This document shows positions 43,780 through 53,070 of a DNA stretch of 64,000 nt, in pieces. The notes under the pieces were generated by a model that was not told where the DNA came from, did no database searches, and saw only the letters and a program-made list of their open reading frames with translations. The position numbers and the translations under genes were made by a program. The stretch is from Novilysobacter antarcticus (lineage in GTDB: Bacteria > Pseudomonadota > Gammaproteobacteria > Xanthomonadales > Xanthomonadaceae): the NCBI RefSeq assembly GCF_019802285.1, contig NZ_JAIEUJ010000002.1:620001-684000 (forward strand). The letters run 5' to 3'. The stretch's first letter is position 1; each line of letters begins with the position of its first letter.

Positions 43780-45012
43780 ATGGAAAATCACGCCAACACC
43801 AAATCCGCCGCGCTGTCGCCGGGCCGGCTTGCCACCGCGCCGCACCGCTTGATGTTCTTCATCGGCTCGATGAACCTGCTGATCGCCATGGCATGGTGGG
43901 CGGCGTGGCTGGTTGGTGCCCGCTGGCCGGGACTGGCAATACCGCAGGCACAGCTTCACACCGGCTGGGTGCATGCCTTCGTGATGCAGTACCAGGTACT
44001 GCCGAGCTTCTTCTTTGGATTCCTGCTGACCACCTTTCCCAAATGGTTGGGGCTGCCGGACATCGACCGCTGGCGCTACGTTCCGGTCGGACTGGGCATC
44101 TTCGGCGGCCAGATCGCCACCCTTCTGGGAGCGCTGGGCTGGGAAGCGGGCATTGTTGTTGGCGTCCTGATGACCGGTGCGGGTTGGCTGGCCGGCCTGA
44201 CGGTGATGGCACCGCTGCTGTGGCGCGAGAGCGGCACGACCTGGCATGCGCGCTCGTGCTTTGCCGCGCTGTGCCTGGGTTTCCTCGGCGTGCTGGCATG
44301 GGGTGCCTATGTGCTGGGTGCCTCGCCGGTCTGGGTCTTCGCCAGCATCAAGATCGGCAGCTTCGGCCTGTTGCTGCCGGTGTACTTCACCGTCGCCCAC
44401 CGGATGTTCCCGTTCTTCGCCAGCCGGGTCGTGCCCGGGTACCAGCCGTGGCGGCCGATGTGGCTGCTGGCCGCGGCGTGGCCACTGTTTATCGGCCATC
44501 TGCTGATGGAGCTGTTCCACCTCTACGGCTGGTTGTGGCTGGTCGACCTGCCACTGCTCGCCCTGACCGCCACGATGGTGTGGCGATGGTGGCCACGCGG
44601 CAGGAATCCGGGCCTGCTGTCGGTATTGTTCGTCGGCCTGGCGTGGCTGCCGCTGGCGTTCGCGCTGTACTCGGCGCAGAGCATCAGCTACGCCATGACC
44701 GGCGTGTACTGGCTCGGTCGCGGCCCGGCCCATGCGCTTTTCATCGGTTTCTTCGGCAGCATCCTCATCGCGATGGTGACCCGGGTGACCGAGGGCCACG
44801 CCGGTCGGCCGCTGACCATGTACCCGGTGGCTTGGTTCGCGTTCGTCGCGATCCAGGTGGTGGCGGTGATCCGGGTGGCGGCGGAAGTGTTTCCCGACAG
44901 CACGGCGTGGCAGGCGATCGCAGCGGTGGGCTGGCTGGTCGCCTTCCTGCCCTGGGTGGCCCATGTGGGACGGATCTATCTGGCGCCGCGCTCCGACGGC
45001 CGGCCCGGCTGA
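43780..45012 (+). CDS. nnrS: NnrS family haem/copper membrane protein
   Basis: 410 residues with about twelve membrane helices and many Trp and His residues. Matching features of NnrS are HTGWVHAFVMQYQVLPSFFFGF, VAHRMFPFFASRVVPGY and LGRGPAHALFIGFFGS. NnrS protects against nitrosative stress, lowering NO-derived iron complexes, and often sits near nor/nir genes and under NO-responsive control, as here. It has its own upstream box and lies after the norB terminator. Biochemical role is not settled. Confidence 0.9.
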   Translation: MENHANTKSAALSPGRLATAPHRLMFFIGSMNLLIAMAWWAAWLVGARWPGLAIPQAQLHTGWVHAFVMQYQVLPSFFFGFLLTTFPKWLGLPDIDRWRYVPVGLGIFGGQIATLLGALGWEAGIVVGVLMTGAGWLAGLTVMAPLLWRESGTTWHARSCFAALCLGFLGVLAWGAYVLGASPVWVFASIKIGSFGLLLPVYFTVAHRMFPFFASRVVPGYQPWRPMWLLAAAWPLFIGHLLMELFHLYGWLWLVDLPLLALTATMVWRWWPRGRNPGLLSVLFVGLAWLPLAFALYSAQSISYAMTGVYWLGRGPAHALFIGFFGSILIAMVTRVTEGHAGRPLTMYPVAWFAFVAIQVVAVIRVAAEVFPDSTAWQAIAAVGWLVAFLPWVAHVGRIYLAPRSDGRPG

Positions 45013-45140
45013 GTCACCGGACTCGCACAGACTCTTCCGGCCGGCCGCCACTGCCGGCATCACCCGCGCACGCCTGAACGACCGCTCGCGCCCCAAGCCG
45101 CGCGTCGGCCGACGTGGCCACGCATTTCAAAGGACACCCC

Positions 45141-45542
45141 ATGATCGAGTTCTACCCGCAGATCAAAAGCATCCACATCGCGATGGCCATCACCAGCGGG
45201 CTGATCTTTGCCCTGCGCGGTGCCGGCGTACTGGCCGGCATGCGCTGGCCGCACTGGCTGCCGGTGCGCTGGACCAGCTACACCGTGGATACCGCGCTGC
45301 TGACCGCGGCGCTGATGCTGCTCACCATGCTGCCGGGCGCGATGTTCGCCAATGGCTGGTTGACGGTGAAGCTGCTGCTGCTCGTCGTCTACATCGTGCT
45401 GGGGGTTTTCGCGATCAAACGCGGTCGCACCCGCATGGCCAAGGCCGGCTTCTACGTCGCCGCCCTGCTCACCTTCGGGATGGTCTATTCGATTGCCCGC
45501 GCACACAGCCCGTGGGGGTTCCTCAATGCCTTCCTCGGCTGA
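45141..45542 (+). CDS. sirB: SirB family membrane protein
   Basis: 133 residues with four membrane helices; starts MIEFYPQIKSIHIAMAITSG, typical of the SirB2 family, and ends in a SPWG-containing stretch. ATG 45141 is preceded by AAAGGA. The family is named from a Salmonella invasion locus, but its molecular function is not known; in several denitrifiers it lies by nnrS. Its last 17 bases overlap the start of the decarboxylase gene. Confidence 0.85.
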   Translation: MIEFYPQIKSIHIAMAITSGLIFALRGAGVLAGMRWPHWLPVRWTSYTVDTALLTAALMLLTMLPGAMFANGWLTVKLLLLVVYIVLGVFAIKRGRTRMAKAGFYVAALLTFGMVYSIARAHSPWGFLNAFLG

Positions 45543-47541
45543 GCGCTCCGCAGCGGCCAAATCGGGCGGTGCACTGGCCATGGCCGCCGGCACACCCGGC
45601 GTCGCCGATCCGGACCGGCCGATGCTCGATGCGCTGTTTCTGGGCCCCTACGGTGAAAACGACACCCTGCTGGAAAAGCTCGTCGTCGAGTTCCTGCGCG
45701 ACCATGTCTATTGGCGGCGCAACTTCCATCCCGAGGATCCGCCGGCGATTCCGACCCACGCCGCCCAGCACCCCGACTACAAGGCGTTCGAGTCGCGTCT
45801 GCGCCGCGAACTGCACCAGTTGTCGGCATCGCTGAAGCGCTCGGTCCCCTTCCACAGCCCGCGCTACATCGGCCACATGGCCTCCGACCTGCTGCTGCCG
45901 GGACTGGTCGCGCAGATCCTCACCCTGCCCTACAACCCCAACAACGTCAGCGAAGATGCGGCGCCGGTCACCATCGACCTGGAAGTCCAGGTCGGGCTGC
46001 AGCTGGCGCGGATGCTCGGCTATCCCGATGACACCGACCGCCCCGACTGCGCGTTTGGTCACCTGACTTCCGGGGGCACCGTCGCCAACTACCAAGCCCT
46101 GCGCCTGGCCCTGGCGCTGAAGGCGTTTCCGGTCGCACTGCGCGCTGCCCAGGTGCCCGGGTTGGCGCTGCCGGCCGATGACTGGGAAGCCTTCAATCTG
46201 GGTCCGGATGCCGGTATCCGATTGCTCGGCCGCTGGCAGGTCTGGCTGGCCGGGCAGCCGGCGCGCGATCGCCGGCGCTGGCGCGATGCGGTGCAGAGCC
46301 AGCGGCTGGAGCATCTGGGGATGGTCGAATTCTTTGCCCGCCACCGCGAGCTGAAGGTGCCGGTGGTGCTGGCCCCGATCACCGCCCACTACTCCTGGAG
46401 CAAGGGCCTGAAGCTGCTCGGCCTGGGCCGGGAGCAACTGCGGCTGTTGCCGGAGAAAGGCATGCGGCTGGATGCACAGGCGCTGGAACAAACGCTGGCG
46501 CAGTGCCAGCGCGAGCGCCAGCCGGTGCTCATGACCGTGGCCGTGCTGGGCACGACCGAGTACGGCACCGTGGACCCGGTGGATGCCGTGGTCGACCTGC
46601 GCGATCGATTCCAGGGTGAGGAGCTCGGCTTCAGCGTGCACATCGACGCCGCCTGGGGTGGCTACCTGGCCACGCTGTTCCGCAATCCGGACGGCAGCCT
46701 GCGCGGCATCGACGACGTCCGAGCAGGCTTCGCCCATTTCCCCCAGCCCGAAGTGCACGCCGCGTTTGCCGCGCTGGGCCGCACCGACTCGGTCACCGTC
46801 GATCCGCACAAGCTCGGCTACCTGCCCTATGGGGCCGGCGCGTTCATCTGTCGCGACCATCGCGCCACCGCACTGCTGGCCGAGGCTGCCGACTACGTCT
46901 TCCACGACACCCGGGCGACCGACTATCTCAGCCGTTACCGCCGGCTCGGCCAGTTTGTTCCGGAAGGCTCCAAATCCGGTGCCGCAGCCGCCGCGGTGTA
47001 CGTCACCCACAAGGTGCTGCCGCTGGACCACGCCAACTTCGGTCGCCTGCCGCGCCAGACGGTGCTCGCCGCCGAAGCTTTCCACGCCCGCGCCGAACGG
47101 CTCTCGATCGAGCTCGCCGGCATCGCCCACATCACCGTGCCCTTCGCGCCCGACAGCAACCTGGTCTGCGTGGCGATCAATCCGGCCGGCAACCCGGATC
47201 TTGCGCGGGCCAACGCGTTCGTCCGCAGCCTCCACGATGAATTGCGCGCCGACGCCAGCCAGCCGCTCCAGCTCAAGCAGTTCTTCGGTTCGATGACCAC
47301 CCTGCGCCCGGAAGCCCTGGGCGAGCTGGAGATGAACCGGATCCTGACCCAGTTGCAGCTGGACCCTGCGACACTGGTCGATGACGACGAGGACACCGAT
47401 GCCGATCGACTGGTGATCCTGCGTCACACCCTGATGAATCCGTATCTGATCGACCACGAGAACGGCATCAGCTACATCGACCTATATCTGGCACACCTGG
47501 GCCGAAGGATCTGGGCGCTGCTGGGGAGCCCGAGTCCATGA
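45526..47541 (+). CDS. Group II PLP-dependent decarboxylase (tyrosine decarboxylase-like)
   Basis: 671 residues from ATG 45526. The PLP fold shows HLTSGGTVANYQALRLAL, the histidine in PITAHYSWSKG, GTTEYGTVDPV, VHIDAAWGGYLATLF and the Schiff-base lysine in DPHKLGYLPYGAGAF. The DPHKLGY-PYGAG block and the size resemble bacterial tyrosine decarboxylases of about 620 residues rather than glutamate decarboxylase. Substrate unproven. It overlaps sirB by 17 bases and its stop overlaps the next ATG as ATGA. ATG 45580 is a second possible start. Role near denitrification genes is unclear. Confidence 0.8.
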   Translation: MPSSAERSAAAKSGGALAMAAGTPGVADPDRPMLDALFLGPYGENDTLLEKLVVEFLRDHVYWRRNFHPEDPPAIPTHAAQHPDYKAFESRLRRELHQLSASLKRSVPFHSPRYIGHMASDLLLPGLVAQILTLPYNPNNVSEDAAPVTIDLEVQVGLQLARMLGYPDDTDRPDCAFGHLTSGGTVANYQALRLALALKAFPVALRAAQVPGLALPADDWEAFNLGPDAGIRLLGRWQVWLAGQPARDRRRWRDAVQSQRLEHLGMVEFFARHRELKVPVVLAPITAHYSWSKGLKLLGLGREQLRLLPEKGMRLDAQALEQTLAQCQRERQPVLMTVAVLGTTEYGTVDPVDAVVDLRDRFQGEELGFSVHIDAAWGGYLATLFRNPDGSLRGIDDVRAGFAHFPQPEVHAAFAALGRTDSVTVDPHKLGYLPYGAGAFICRDHRATALLAEAADYVFHDTRATDYLSRYRRLGQFVPEGSKSGAAAAAVYVTHKVLPLDHANFGRLPRQTVLAAEAFHARAERLSIELAGIAHITVPFAPDSNLVCVAINPAGNPDLARANAFVRSLHDELRADASQPLQLKQFFGSMTTLRPEALGELEMNRILTQLQLDPATLVDDDEDTDADRLVILRHTLMNPYLIDHENGISYIDLYLAHLGRRIWALLGSPSP

Positions 47542-48689
47542 GTACCGACGCATTCCATCCAAGCAACGACTTCCGCCCTGCCAGCGCCGCGACGCCACCG
47601 GCAACGGTCTGCGACAGCGCGACGATGCGCAGCTGGACCGCGAGAGCCCTGTTGTGCCTGCGCCAGGAAGCCGCGCGCTCGGCCGATACGCATCTGCTGC
47701 GGCTGGAGTTCCCGGGCTTCCCGGGCATCGAGTTCTACTTCAAGGACGAGGCGGCGCATCCCACCGGCAGCCTGAAGCACCGGCTCGCCCGCTCGCTGTA
47801 CCTGTACGCGCTGTGCAACGGCCGGCTCAGCCCCGGCCAGCCGGTGGTGGATGCGTCCTCGGGCAGCACCGCGATCTCGGAGGCGTGGTTCGCGCGCATG
47901 CTCGGCCTGCCGTTCACCGCCGTGATGCCGACCGCGACCGCCCCGCGCAAGATCGCCGACGTGCACGCGCTGGGCGGCCACTGCGATCTGGTTGATGACC
48001 CCGCCCAGGTGCACGAACGCGCCGCCTGGCATGCCGCCAACGGCGCCTGCCACCTGGACCAGTTCGGCCTGGCCGAGCGCGCGACCGACTGGCGCGGCAA
48101 TAACAACATCGCCGAGTCGATCATCGGCCAGCTGGCCTGCGAACCGCATCCGCACCCGGCGTGGATCGTCTGCGGCGCCGGCACCGGCGGCACCTCGGCC
48201 ACCATCGGGCGCTACATCCGCTACCGCGCGCTGGAAACCGGCCTCTGCGTGGCGGAACCGGCCGGCAGCGGCTTCGTGCACGGCTGGCGCACACGCGACC
48301 GCAATGCGATTGCCAGCCAGCCCACCGTCATTGAAGGCATCGGCCGGCCGAAGGTGGAGCCCGGATTCCTGTTCGAGGTGGTGGATGAGGTGATCGAAGT
48401 CGCCGACGCCGCCTCGGTGGCAGCGATGCACCTGCTGGAAGAGCAGCTGGGCCGCCGCTACGGCGGCTCTTCAGGGACCAACCTGGTCGCCTGTCTGGAA
48501 CTGGCCGCGCGGATGCGTGCCGCGGGCGAGTGCGGCAGCATCGTCAGCCTGTTGTGCGATCCCGGCGAGCGCTACGACCAGACCCTGTACGACCCGGCCT
48601 GGCTGGCCGACAACGGGATCGACCCGGCGCCCGCACAAGCCGCGCTGCGGGCCACGCTCGCCACCGGTGACTGGCACCCGCCGGCCTGA
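47538..48689 (+). CDS. PLP-dependent cysteine synthase family protein, Cds1-like cysteine desulfhydrase
   Basis: 383 residues. The PLP lysine lies in HPTGSLKHRLARSLYLYALCNG, the substrate loop is SSGSTAISEAWFA, and the phosphate loop is GAGTGGTSATIGR. These blocks match the mycobacterial Cds1 L-cysteine desulfhydrase type better than CysK or CysM, whose lysine motif is SxKDR. Expected reaction: L-cysteine to pyruvate, ammonia and sulfide. It is translationally coupled (ATGA) to the decarboxylase, so both probably act on amino acids in one response. Activity is inferred from motif similarity. Confidence 0.78.
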   Translation: MSTDAFHPSNDFRPASAATPPATVCDSATMRSWTARALLCLRQEAARSADTHLLRLEFPGFPGIEFYFKDEAAHPTGSLKHRLARSLYLYALCNGRLSPGQPVVDASSGSTAISEAWFARMLGLPFTAVMPTATAPRKIADVHALGGHCDLVDDPAQVHERAAWHAANGACHLDQFGLAERATDWRGNNNIAESIIGQLACEPHPHPAWIVCGAGTGGTSATIGRYIRYRALETGLCVAEPAGSGFVHGWRTRDRNAIASQPTVIEGIGRPKVEPGFLFEVVDEVIEVADAASVAAMHLLEEQLGRRYGGSSGTNLVACLELAARMRAAGECGSIVSLLCDPGERYDQTLYDPAWLADNGIDPAPAQAALRATLATGDWHPPA

Positions 48690-48758
48690 TTACGCCCAAT
48701 CGGGAGCAGCGTTCACCGCCATGACCCGGGCCGACGCGCCCGGGTCGGAACACCGGTT

Positions 48759-49328
48759 TCAGGCGTCGTCGTGGTCGGTCCCTTCGTCCGCTTCCGCGAA
48801 ACCCGGGTCGTCGAACAGCTTCGGATAGTCCGCCAGCGCGGCGGTCATGTCGGCCACCGGGGACGGATCGGCCGGATCGCCGTGCAGGGCTTCCGCGCCC
48901 GCCATCAGCCGGGCCAGTACCGCGTGCAGGGCAACGTCGGGCTCGGCGTCCAGCGTGCAATTGGCGAACATGTAGGCCGCCGCCTCGTCGACCTGGGTCG
49001 CCAGCTGGTCCACCTGGGCCTCATCGAGATGCCCCATTTCATGGTGATGCAGGCCGGCCATCGCGTCGCGCATGCGCCGCATGCCTTCCATCAGCGGCGC
49101 GTCGGGTTCCCATTTGACGTGGTCGGCCGGAATCGTCATCACCGCGGTATCGGCGTGATGGTCCGCGTGCGCGGCGTGTTTGTGCGCGTCCGCCGCAGCA
49201 GGCTTGGCCTGCTGATGCTGGGCGTGGCTGTGTGTGCTGTCCTGCGCCTGAACCGCCGACGGTGACAGTGCCAGCCCGAGACCGATCGCAGCTGCGACCG
49301 CAACGGCCAACGTGGTCTGTGTCTTCAT
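48759..49328 (-). CDS. His-rich periplasmic protein, unknown function
   Basis: 189 residues with a clear signal peptide ending VQAQ (about residue 29). The mature N-terminus is packed with His (HSHAQHQQ, HKHAAHADHHAD), a likely metal-binding stretch. The rest is helical with a second His cluster (AGLHHHEMGHL), one Cys, and an acidic tail (EADEGTDHDDA). I recognise no family. AGGAG precedes the ATG. It lies 32 bases downstream of fabB on the same strand, next to copper enzymes nirK, SCO and cbb3, so copper or other metal binding is plausible but unproven. Confidence 0.75.
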   Translation of the reverse strand: MKTQTTLAVAVAAAIGLGLALSPSAVQAQDSTHSHAQHQQAKPAAADAHKHAAHADHHADTAVMTIPADHVKWEPDAPLMEGMRRMRDAMAGLHHHEMGHLDEAQVDQLATQVDEAAAYMFANCTLDAEPDVALHAVLARLMAGAEALHGDPADPSPVADMTAALADYPKLFDDPGFAEADEGTDHDDA

Positions 49329-49360
49329 ACGATCAATCTCCTGGAAAGACGAGGGGACAC

Positions 49361-50596
49361 TCAGACCCGCGCGAACACGAGGCTGGCGTTGGTACCGCCG
49401 AAACCGAAACTGTTGGACATCACCGTGTCCAGCGTGGCGTCGCGGCTTTCGCGCACGATCGGGAAGCCTTCCACGCGAGGATCGAGGTAGTCGATGTTGG
49501 CCGAACCGGCAATGAAGCCCTCGCGCATCATCAGCAGGCAGTAGATCGCCTCGTGCACGCTGGCCGCGCCAAGCGAGTGGCCGCTGAGCGCCTTCGTGGA
49601 TGAAATCGGCGGGACGTCGTCACCGAACACGGTGCGGATCGACTGCAACTCCACCACATCGCCCACCGGGGTGGAGGTGCCGTGGGTGTTGAGGTAGTCC
49701 ACCTTGCCGACCGGCGTGCCGTGGATGCCGGCCATCGCCATCTGCATGCAGCGCACCGCACCTTCGCCGGACGGGGCGACCATGTCGACGCCGTCGGAGG
49801 TCACCCCGTAGCCGACGAGTTCGGCAATGATGTTCGCGCCGCGTGCCACGGCGTGCTCGTACTCCTCCAGCACCAGCATCCCGCCGCCACCGGCGATGAC
49901 GAAGCCGTCGCGGTCGGCGTCGTACGGACGGGAGGCCTTTTCCGGGGCGTCGTTGCGCTTGGTCGACAGGGCGCCCATCGCATCGAACTGCGCGGTCATG
50001 CCCCAGTGCAGCTCCTCACCACCGCCGGCAATGATGATGTCCTGCGCGCCGTGGCGGATCAGGTCGGCTCCGGCGCCGATGCAATGCGCGGAGGTCGCGC
50101 AGGCGGCGGAGATCGAATAGCTCAGGCCGCGGATACCGAATGCGGTCGACAGCGTTGCCGATACGGTGGAGCCCATGGTGCGCGGCACCATGTACGGACC
50201 GACCTTGCGTACACCGCGGTTGCGCAAAAGGTCACCGGTTTCGATCTGCCACTGCGGCGAACCACCACCGGAACCGGCGATCAGCCCGGTGCGCACGTCG
50301 CGGACCTGCTCATCGCTGAGGCCGGCGTCGGCAATCGCATCGCGCATGGCGACGTAGGCGAACCCCGCCGCGTCGCCCATGAAGCGCTTCACCTTGCGGT
50401 CGATCTGCTCAACCAGGTCGATCTGCGGCTCGCCGGCGACCTGACTGCGCAGGCCCAGTTCGGCGTACTCGGGGATAAAACGGATACCGGGGGTGCTGGT
50501 ACGCAATGCCCCGGTCACACTGGCCTGATCGTTGCCCAGGCAGGACACGATGCCCATGCCGGTAACCACTACGCGCCTGTCTGCCACACCGCCCAT
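49361..50596 (-). CDS. fabB: 3-oxoacyl-ACP synthase I
   Basis: 411 residues, thiolase-fold condensing enzyme. Nucleophile Cys in [16 protein letters not shown], His in [12 protein letters not shown], and His in [22 protein letters not shown] closes the fold. Paired with fabA two bases upstream, it is the KAS I that elongates the cis-unsaturated branch, not FabF. Essential for unsaturated fatty acids. Confidence 0.96.
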   Translation of the reverse strand: MGGVADRRVVVTGMGIVSCLGNDQASVTGALRTSTPGIRFIPEYAELGLRSQVAGEPQIDLVEQIDRKVKRFMGDAAGFAYVAMRDAIADAGLSDEQVRDVRTGLIAGSGGGSPQWQIETGDLLRNRGVRKVGPYMVPRTMGSTVSATLSTAFGIRGLSYSISAACATSAHCIGAGADLIRHGAQDIIIAGGGEELHWGMTAQFDAMGALSTKRNDAPEKASRPYDADRDGFVIAGGGGMLVLEEYEHAVARGANIIAELVGYGVTSDGVDMVAPSGEGAVRCMQMAMAGIHGTPVGKVDYLNTHGTSTPVGDVVELQSIRTVFGDDVPPISSTKALSGHSLGAASVHEAIYCLLMMREGFIAGSANIDYLDPRVEGFPIVRESRDATLDTVMSNSFGFGGTNASLVFARV

Positions 50597-50598
50597 GC

Positions 50599-51114
50599 TC
50601 AGAAACCCTCCGTCGAGGTGAACAGCCCCACCCGCAGGTCTGAGGCAACATAGATCTCGCGCCCGTCAACCAGGGTGCGGCCGTCGGCGATCACCAACTC
50701 CAGCTTGCCGCGCATGATCCGGCGGATATCCAGCTCATAGGTCACCAGCTTGGCATCGGGCAGGACCTGGCCGCTGAACTTCACCTGCCCCACGCCCAGC
50801 GCGCGACCGCGACCCGGTGCGCCCAGCCAGGGCAGGTAGAACCCGCACAGCTGCCACATCGCATCGAGCCCGAGGCAGCCCGGCATGACCGGATCGTTCT
50901 CGAAGTGGCACGGGAAGAACCACAGGTCGGGGCGGATATCCAGCTCGGCGCGGACAAAGCCCTTGCCGTACTTGCCACCCTCGGTGGTGATCTCGGTGAT
51001 GCGATCGAACATGAGCATCGGCGGCGCCGGCAGTCGCGCGTTGCCAGGGCCGAACATCTCGCCGCGGGCGCAGGACAAAAGCTGCTCGCGATCAAAGGAA
51101 GAAGGTCGATTCAT
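50599..51114 (-). CDS. fabA: 3-hydroxydecanoyl-ACP dehydratase/isomerase
   Basis: 171 residues, the usual size. The hot-dog fold has the catalytic His in [20 protein letters not shown] and the Asp within the same helix. It introduces the cis double bond at C10 that FabB then elongates. ATG 51114 gives the exact family N-terminus [16 protein letters not shown]; the frame is open upstream. No clear Shine-Dalgarno is seen. A TTGAC-N4-GTCAA palindrome sits 58 bases upstream of the start codon. Confidence 0.96.
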   Translation of the reverse strand: MNRPSSFDREQLLSCARGEMFGPGNARLPAPPMLMFDRITEITTEGGKYGKGFVRAELDIRPDLWFFPCHFENDPVMPGCLGLDAMWQLCGFYLPWLGAPGRGRALGVGQVKFSGQVLPDAKLVTYELDIRRIMRGKLELVIADGRTLVDGREIYVASDLRVGLFTSTEGF

Positions 51115-51171
51115 GTAGTCACACAGCGCAGGGGAAACCTTGGATTCTGCCGGTTTGGCGAAAGAAATGTG

Positions 51172-51185
51172 TTGACTGACGTCAA
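51172..51185. promoter_or_regulatory. Perfect TTGAC-N4-GTCAA palindrome upstream of fabA
   Basis: TTGAC-TGAC-GTCAA is fully symmetric in its half-sites, with the spacing of CRP/FNR-family operators. It ends 58 bases before the fabA ATG and could also supply a -35 element on the minus strand. The cognate regulator is not identified. Confidence 0.6.
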
Positions 51186-51255
51186 CCCACACAGCCGTAC
51201 GCTCCCGTATCCAATGGCCGCAGAGATCGCAATCGACGATGTGACGCTGGGTAAT

Positions 51256-51283
51256 CACACAACATCGCGGGTACTGTTGTGTG
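51256..51283. repeat. 9-bp perfect inverted repeat between fabA and nirK
   Basis: CACACAACA (51256-51264) and TGTTGTGTG (51275-51283) with a 10-base spacer. No T-run follows in either direction, so an operator is more likely than a terminator. Confidence 0.6.
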
Positions 51284-51357
51284 CGATTCAATCCGTCGAT
51301 CTTGGGTGGCTACTCTTTCCCGCCGCCCGTCGGATTGTGCCGGGGAAGCGACTCCAC

Positions 51358-51371
51358 CTGATCCTGGTCAA
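51358..51371 (+). promoter_or_regulatory. Upstream FNR/DNR-like box of nirK
   Basis: CTGAT-CCTG-GTCAA differs from the DNR-type TTGAT-N4-GTCAA by one base. Its centre is 49 bases upstream of the perfect FNR box centre, so the two could act in tandem, one for oxygen and one for NO. Confidence 0.55.
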
Positions 51372-51406
51372 GAATCCGGCGGAAGAACGCGGTCATAGAC
51401 GGAAAT

Positions 51407-51420
51407 TTGATCAGGATCAA
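51407..51420 (+). promoter_or_regulatory. FNR/ANR box upstream of nirK
   Basis: Perfect TTGAT-CAGG-ATCAA. The centre is about 132 bases before the nirK ATG; a class II promoter would give a leader of about 90 nt. Confidence 0.85.
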
Positions 51421-51545
51421 ACTGAGTGCCACGGATGCTGCGACCCTTGCCCCAAATCCAGCGCGCGCCCGGCTCCACGTGCAAGTGCCCGGTCGCCGCA
51501 ACAGCCAACAGCCATCAACCCTCACACCACCACAGAGAGTCACGG

Positions 51546-53069
51546 ATGAAACCCAAGAACGTCTATTTGATACCGCTATTGGCGGCACTGGCACTGGCAT
51601 TGCCAGCCTGTGACCGCAGCAGCCCGTCGTCCGACACACCGGCCGCCGGCGCCAGCCAGGACAAGATCGTAGGATCGCGAAAGGGCGACTTCGGTCCGCC
51701 GCAGGGTGAGCCGATCAAAGCGATCCTGACCAGTCCTCCGCATGTGCCGCCGGCAACCGGCCGTACCGCACCGGCCAAGGTCATTGTGGAGCTGGACGTG
51801 ATCGAGAAGGTCATGCCGATCTCCGAGGGCGTGGACTACACGTTCTGGACCTTCGGCGGCACCGTACCGGGCAGCTTCATCCGCGTGCGCCAGGGCGATA
51901 CGGTGGAATTCCACCTGCGCAACATGCCCGACAGCAAGATGCCTCACAACATCGACCTGCACGGCGTGACCGGTCCGGGCGGCGGCGCCGCCTCCAGCTT
52001 CACCGCGCCCGGCCACCGCACCCAGTTCACCTTCAAGGCGCTCAACGCCGGCCTGTTCGTCTATCACTGCGCCACCGCACCGGTCGGCATGCATATCGCC
52101 AACGGCATGTACGGGATGATCCTGGTCGAGCCGCCGGAAGGTTTGCCGGAGGTGGATCGCGAGTACTACGTGATGCAGGGTGATTTCTACACCACGGGCA
52201 AATACCGCGAGAAAGGCCTGCAGCCGTTCGACATGGAAAAGGCGATCGACGAGAACCCGACCTACGTCCTGTTCAATGGCTCGGAAGGGTCCACCACCGG
52301 CGACAAGGCACTGACGGCCAAGGTCGGCGAGACCGTGCGACTGCACGTCGGCAACGGCGGCCCCAACCTGGTGTCGAGCTTCCATGTCATCGGCGAGATC
52401 TTCGACAAGGTCTGGTACGAGGGCGGCACCAACTATCAGGAAAACGTCCAGACCACGCTGATTCCGGCGGGCGGCGCGGCGATGATGGAGTTCCACCTGG
52501 AAGTCCCGGGCAGCTACGTGCTGGTTGACCACAGCATCTTCCGCGCCTTCAACAAGGGTGCGCTGGCGATCCTCAAGGCCGACGGCCCGGAGAACAAGGA
52601 GATCTACTCGGGACTGGAAGTCGACGAGATGTACATCGGCGACCGCGCCGGCGACAGCCTGGGTGCGGTGGCGGTAGCGGCCAAGGCGCAGGCCAGCGGC
52701 GATCTGACCGTCGAGGAGCAGATGGCGGCCGGCAAGGAGCTGTTCATGGGCACCTGCTCGACCTGCCACCAGGGCAACGGCGAGGGTATGGCCGGCGTGT
52801 TCCCGCCGATCGCGGCGTCGGACTACATCAAGGCCGACCCGTCATCGCTGCCGCGCGTGATCCTGCACGGCCTGCAGGGCCCGGTCACGGTCAATGGAGA
52901 GGACTACAACTCGATCATGCCGCCGATGAACCAGCTGACCGACGACGAGGTGGCCAACATCTCCACCTATGTGCTCAACAGCTGGAACAACCCGGGTGGC
53001 AAGATCACCAAGGAACAGGTCGCTGAAATCCGCAAGAGCAAGCCGGCCAACGCCTCGGCGGGCCACTGA
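51546..53069 (+). CDS. nirK: Copper nitrite reductase, AniA-type lipoprotein with C-terminal cytochrome c domain
   Basis: 507 residues. A lipoprotein signal ends in LPAC22. Two cupredoxin domains follow: type 1 and type 2 copper ligands lie in PHNIDLHG and [19 protein letters not shown], the second block being that of Neisseria AniA (class II) rather than classic periplasmic NirK. Domain two supplies HVIGEIFD. From about residue 385 a cytochrome c domain carries C404-S-T-C407-H408 with a Met ligand probably in [10 protein letters not shown]. It reduces nitrite to NO, with the fused haem likely handling electron entry. Promoter carries FNR boxes; nirV follows directly. Confidence 0.96.
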   Translation: MKPKNVYLIPLLAALALALPACDRSSPSSDTPAAGASQDKIVGSRKGDFGPPQGEPIKAILTSPPHVPPATGRTAPAKVIVELDVIEKVMPISEGVDYTFWTFGGTVPGSFIRVRQGDTVEFHLRNMPDSKMPHNIDLHGVTGPGGGAASSFTAPGHRTQFTFKALNAGLFVYHCATAPVGMHIANGMYGMILVEPPEGLPEVDREYYVMQGDFYTTGKYREKGLQPFDMEKAIDENPTYVLFNGSEGSTTGDKALTAKVGETVRLHVGNGGPNLVSSFHVIGEIFDKVWYEGGTNYQENVQTTLIPAGGAAMMEFHLEVPGSYVLVDHSIFRAFNKGALAILKADGPENKEIYSGLEVDEMYIGDRAGDSLGAVAVAAKAQASGDLTVEEQMAAGKELFMGTCSTCHQGNGEGMAGVFPPIAASDYIKADPSSLPRVILHGLQGPVTVNGEDYNSIMPPMNQLTDDEVANISTYVLNSWNNPGGKITKEQVAEIRKSKPANASAGH

Positions 53070-53070
53070 C

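Larger units (their letters stand above)
51115..51545. other. Divergent fabA-nirK control region
   Basis: 431 bases with no credible gene but dense in palindromes: TTGAC-N4-GTCAA at 51172-51185 near fabA, a 9-bp inverted repeat at 51256-51283 in the middle, and two FNR-family boxes (51358-51371 and 51407-51420) on the nirK side. It must contain both promoters. Confidence 0.75.

Noticed and set aside
45523-47457. 644-codon minus-strand frame opposite the decarboxylase
   Set aside because: Shadow of a gene with full PLP-decarboxylase motifs on the plus strand.
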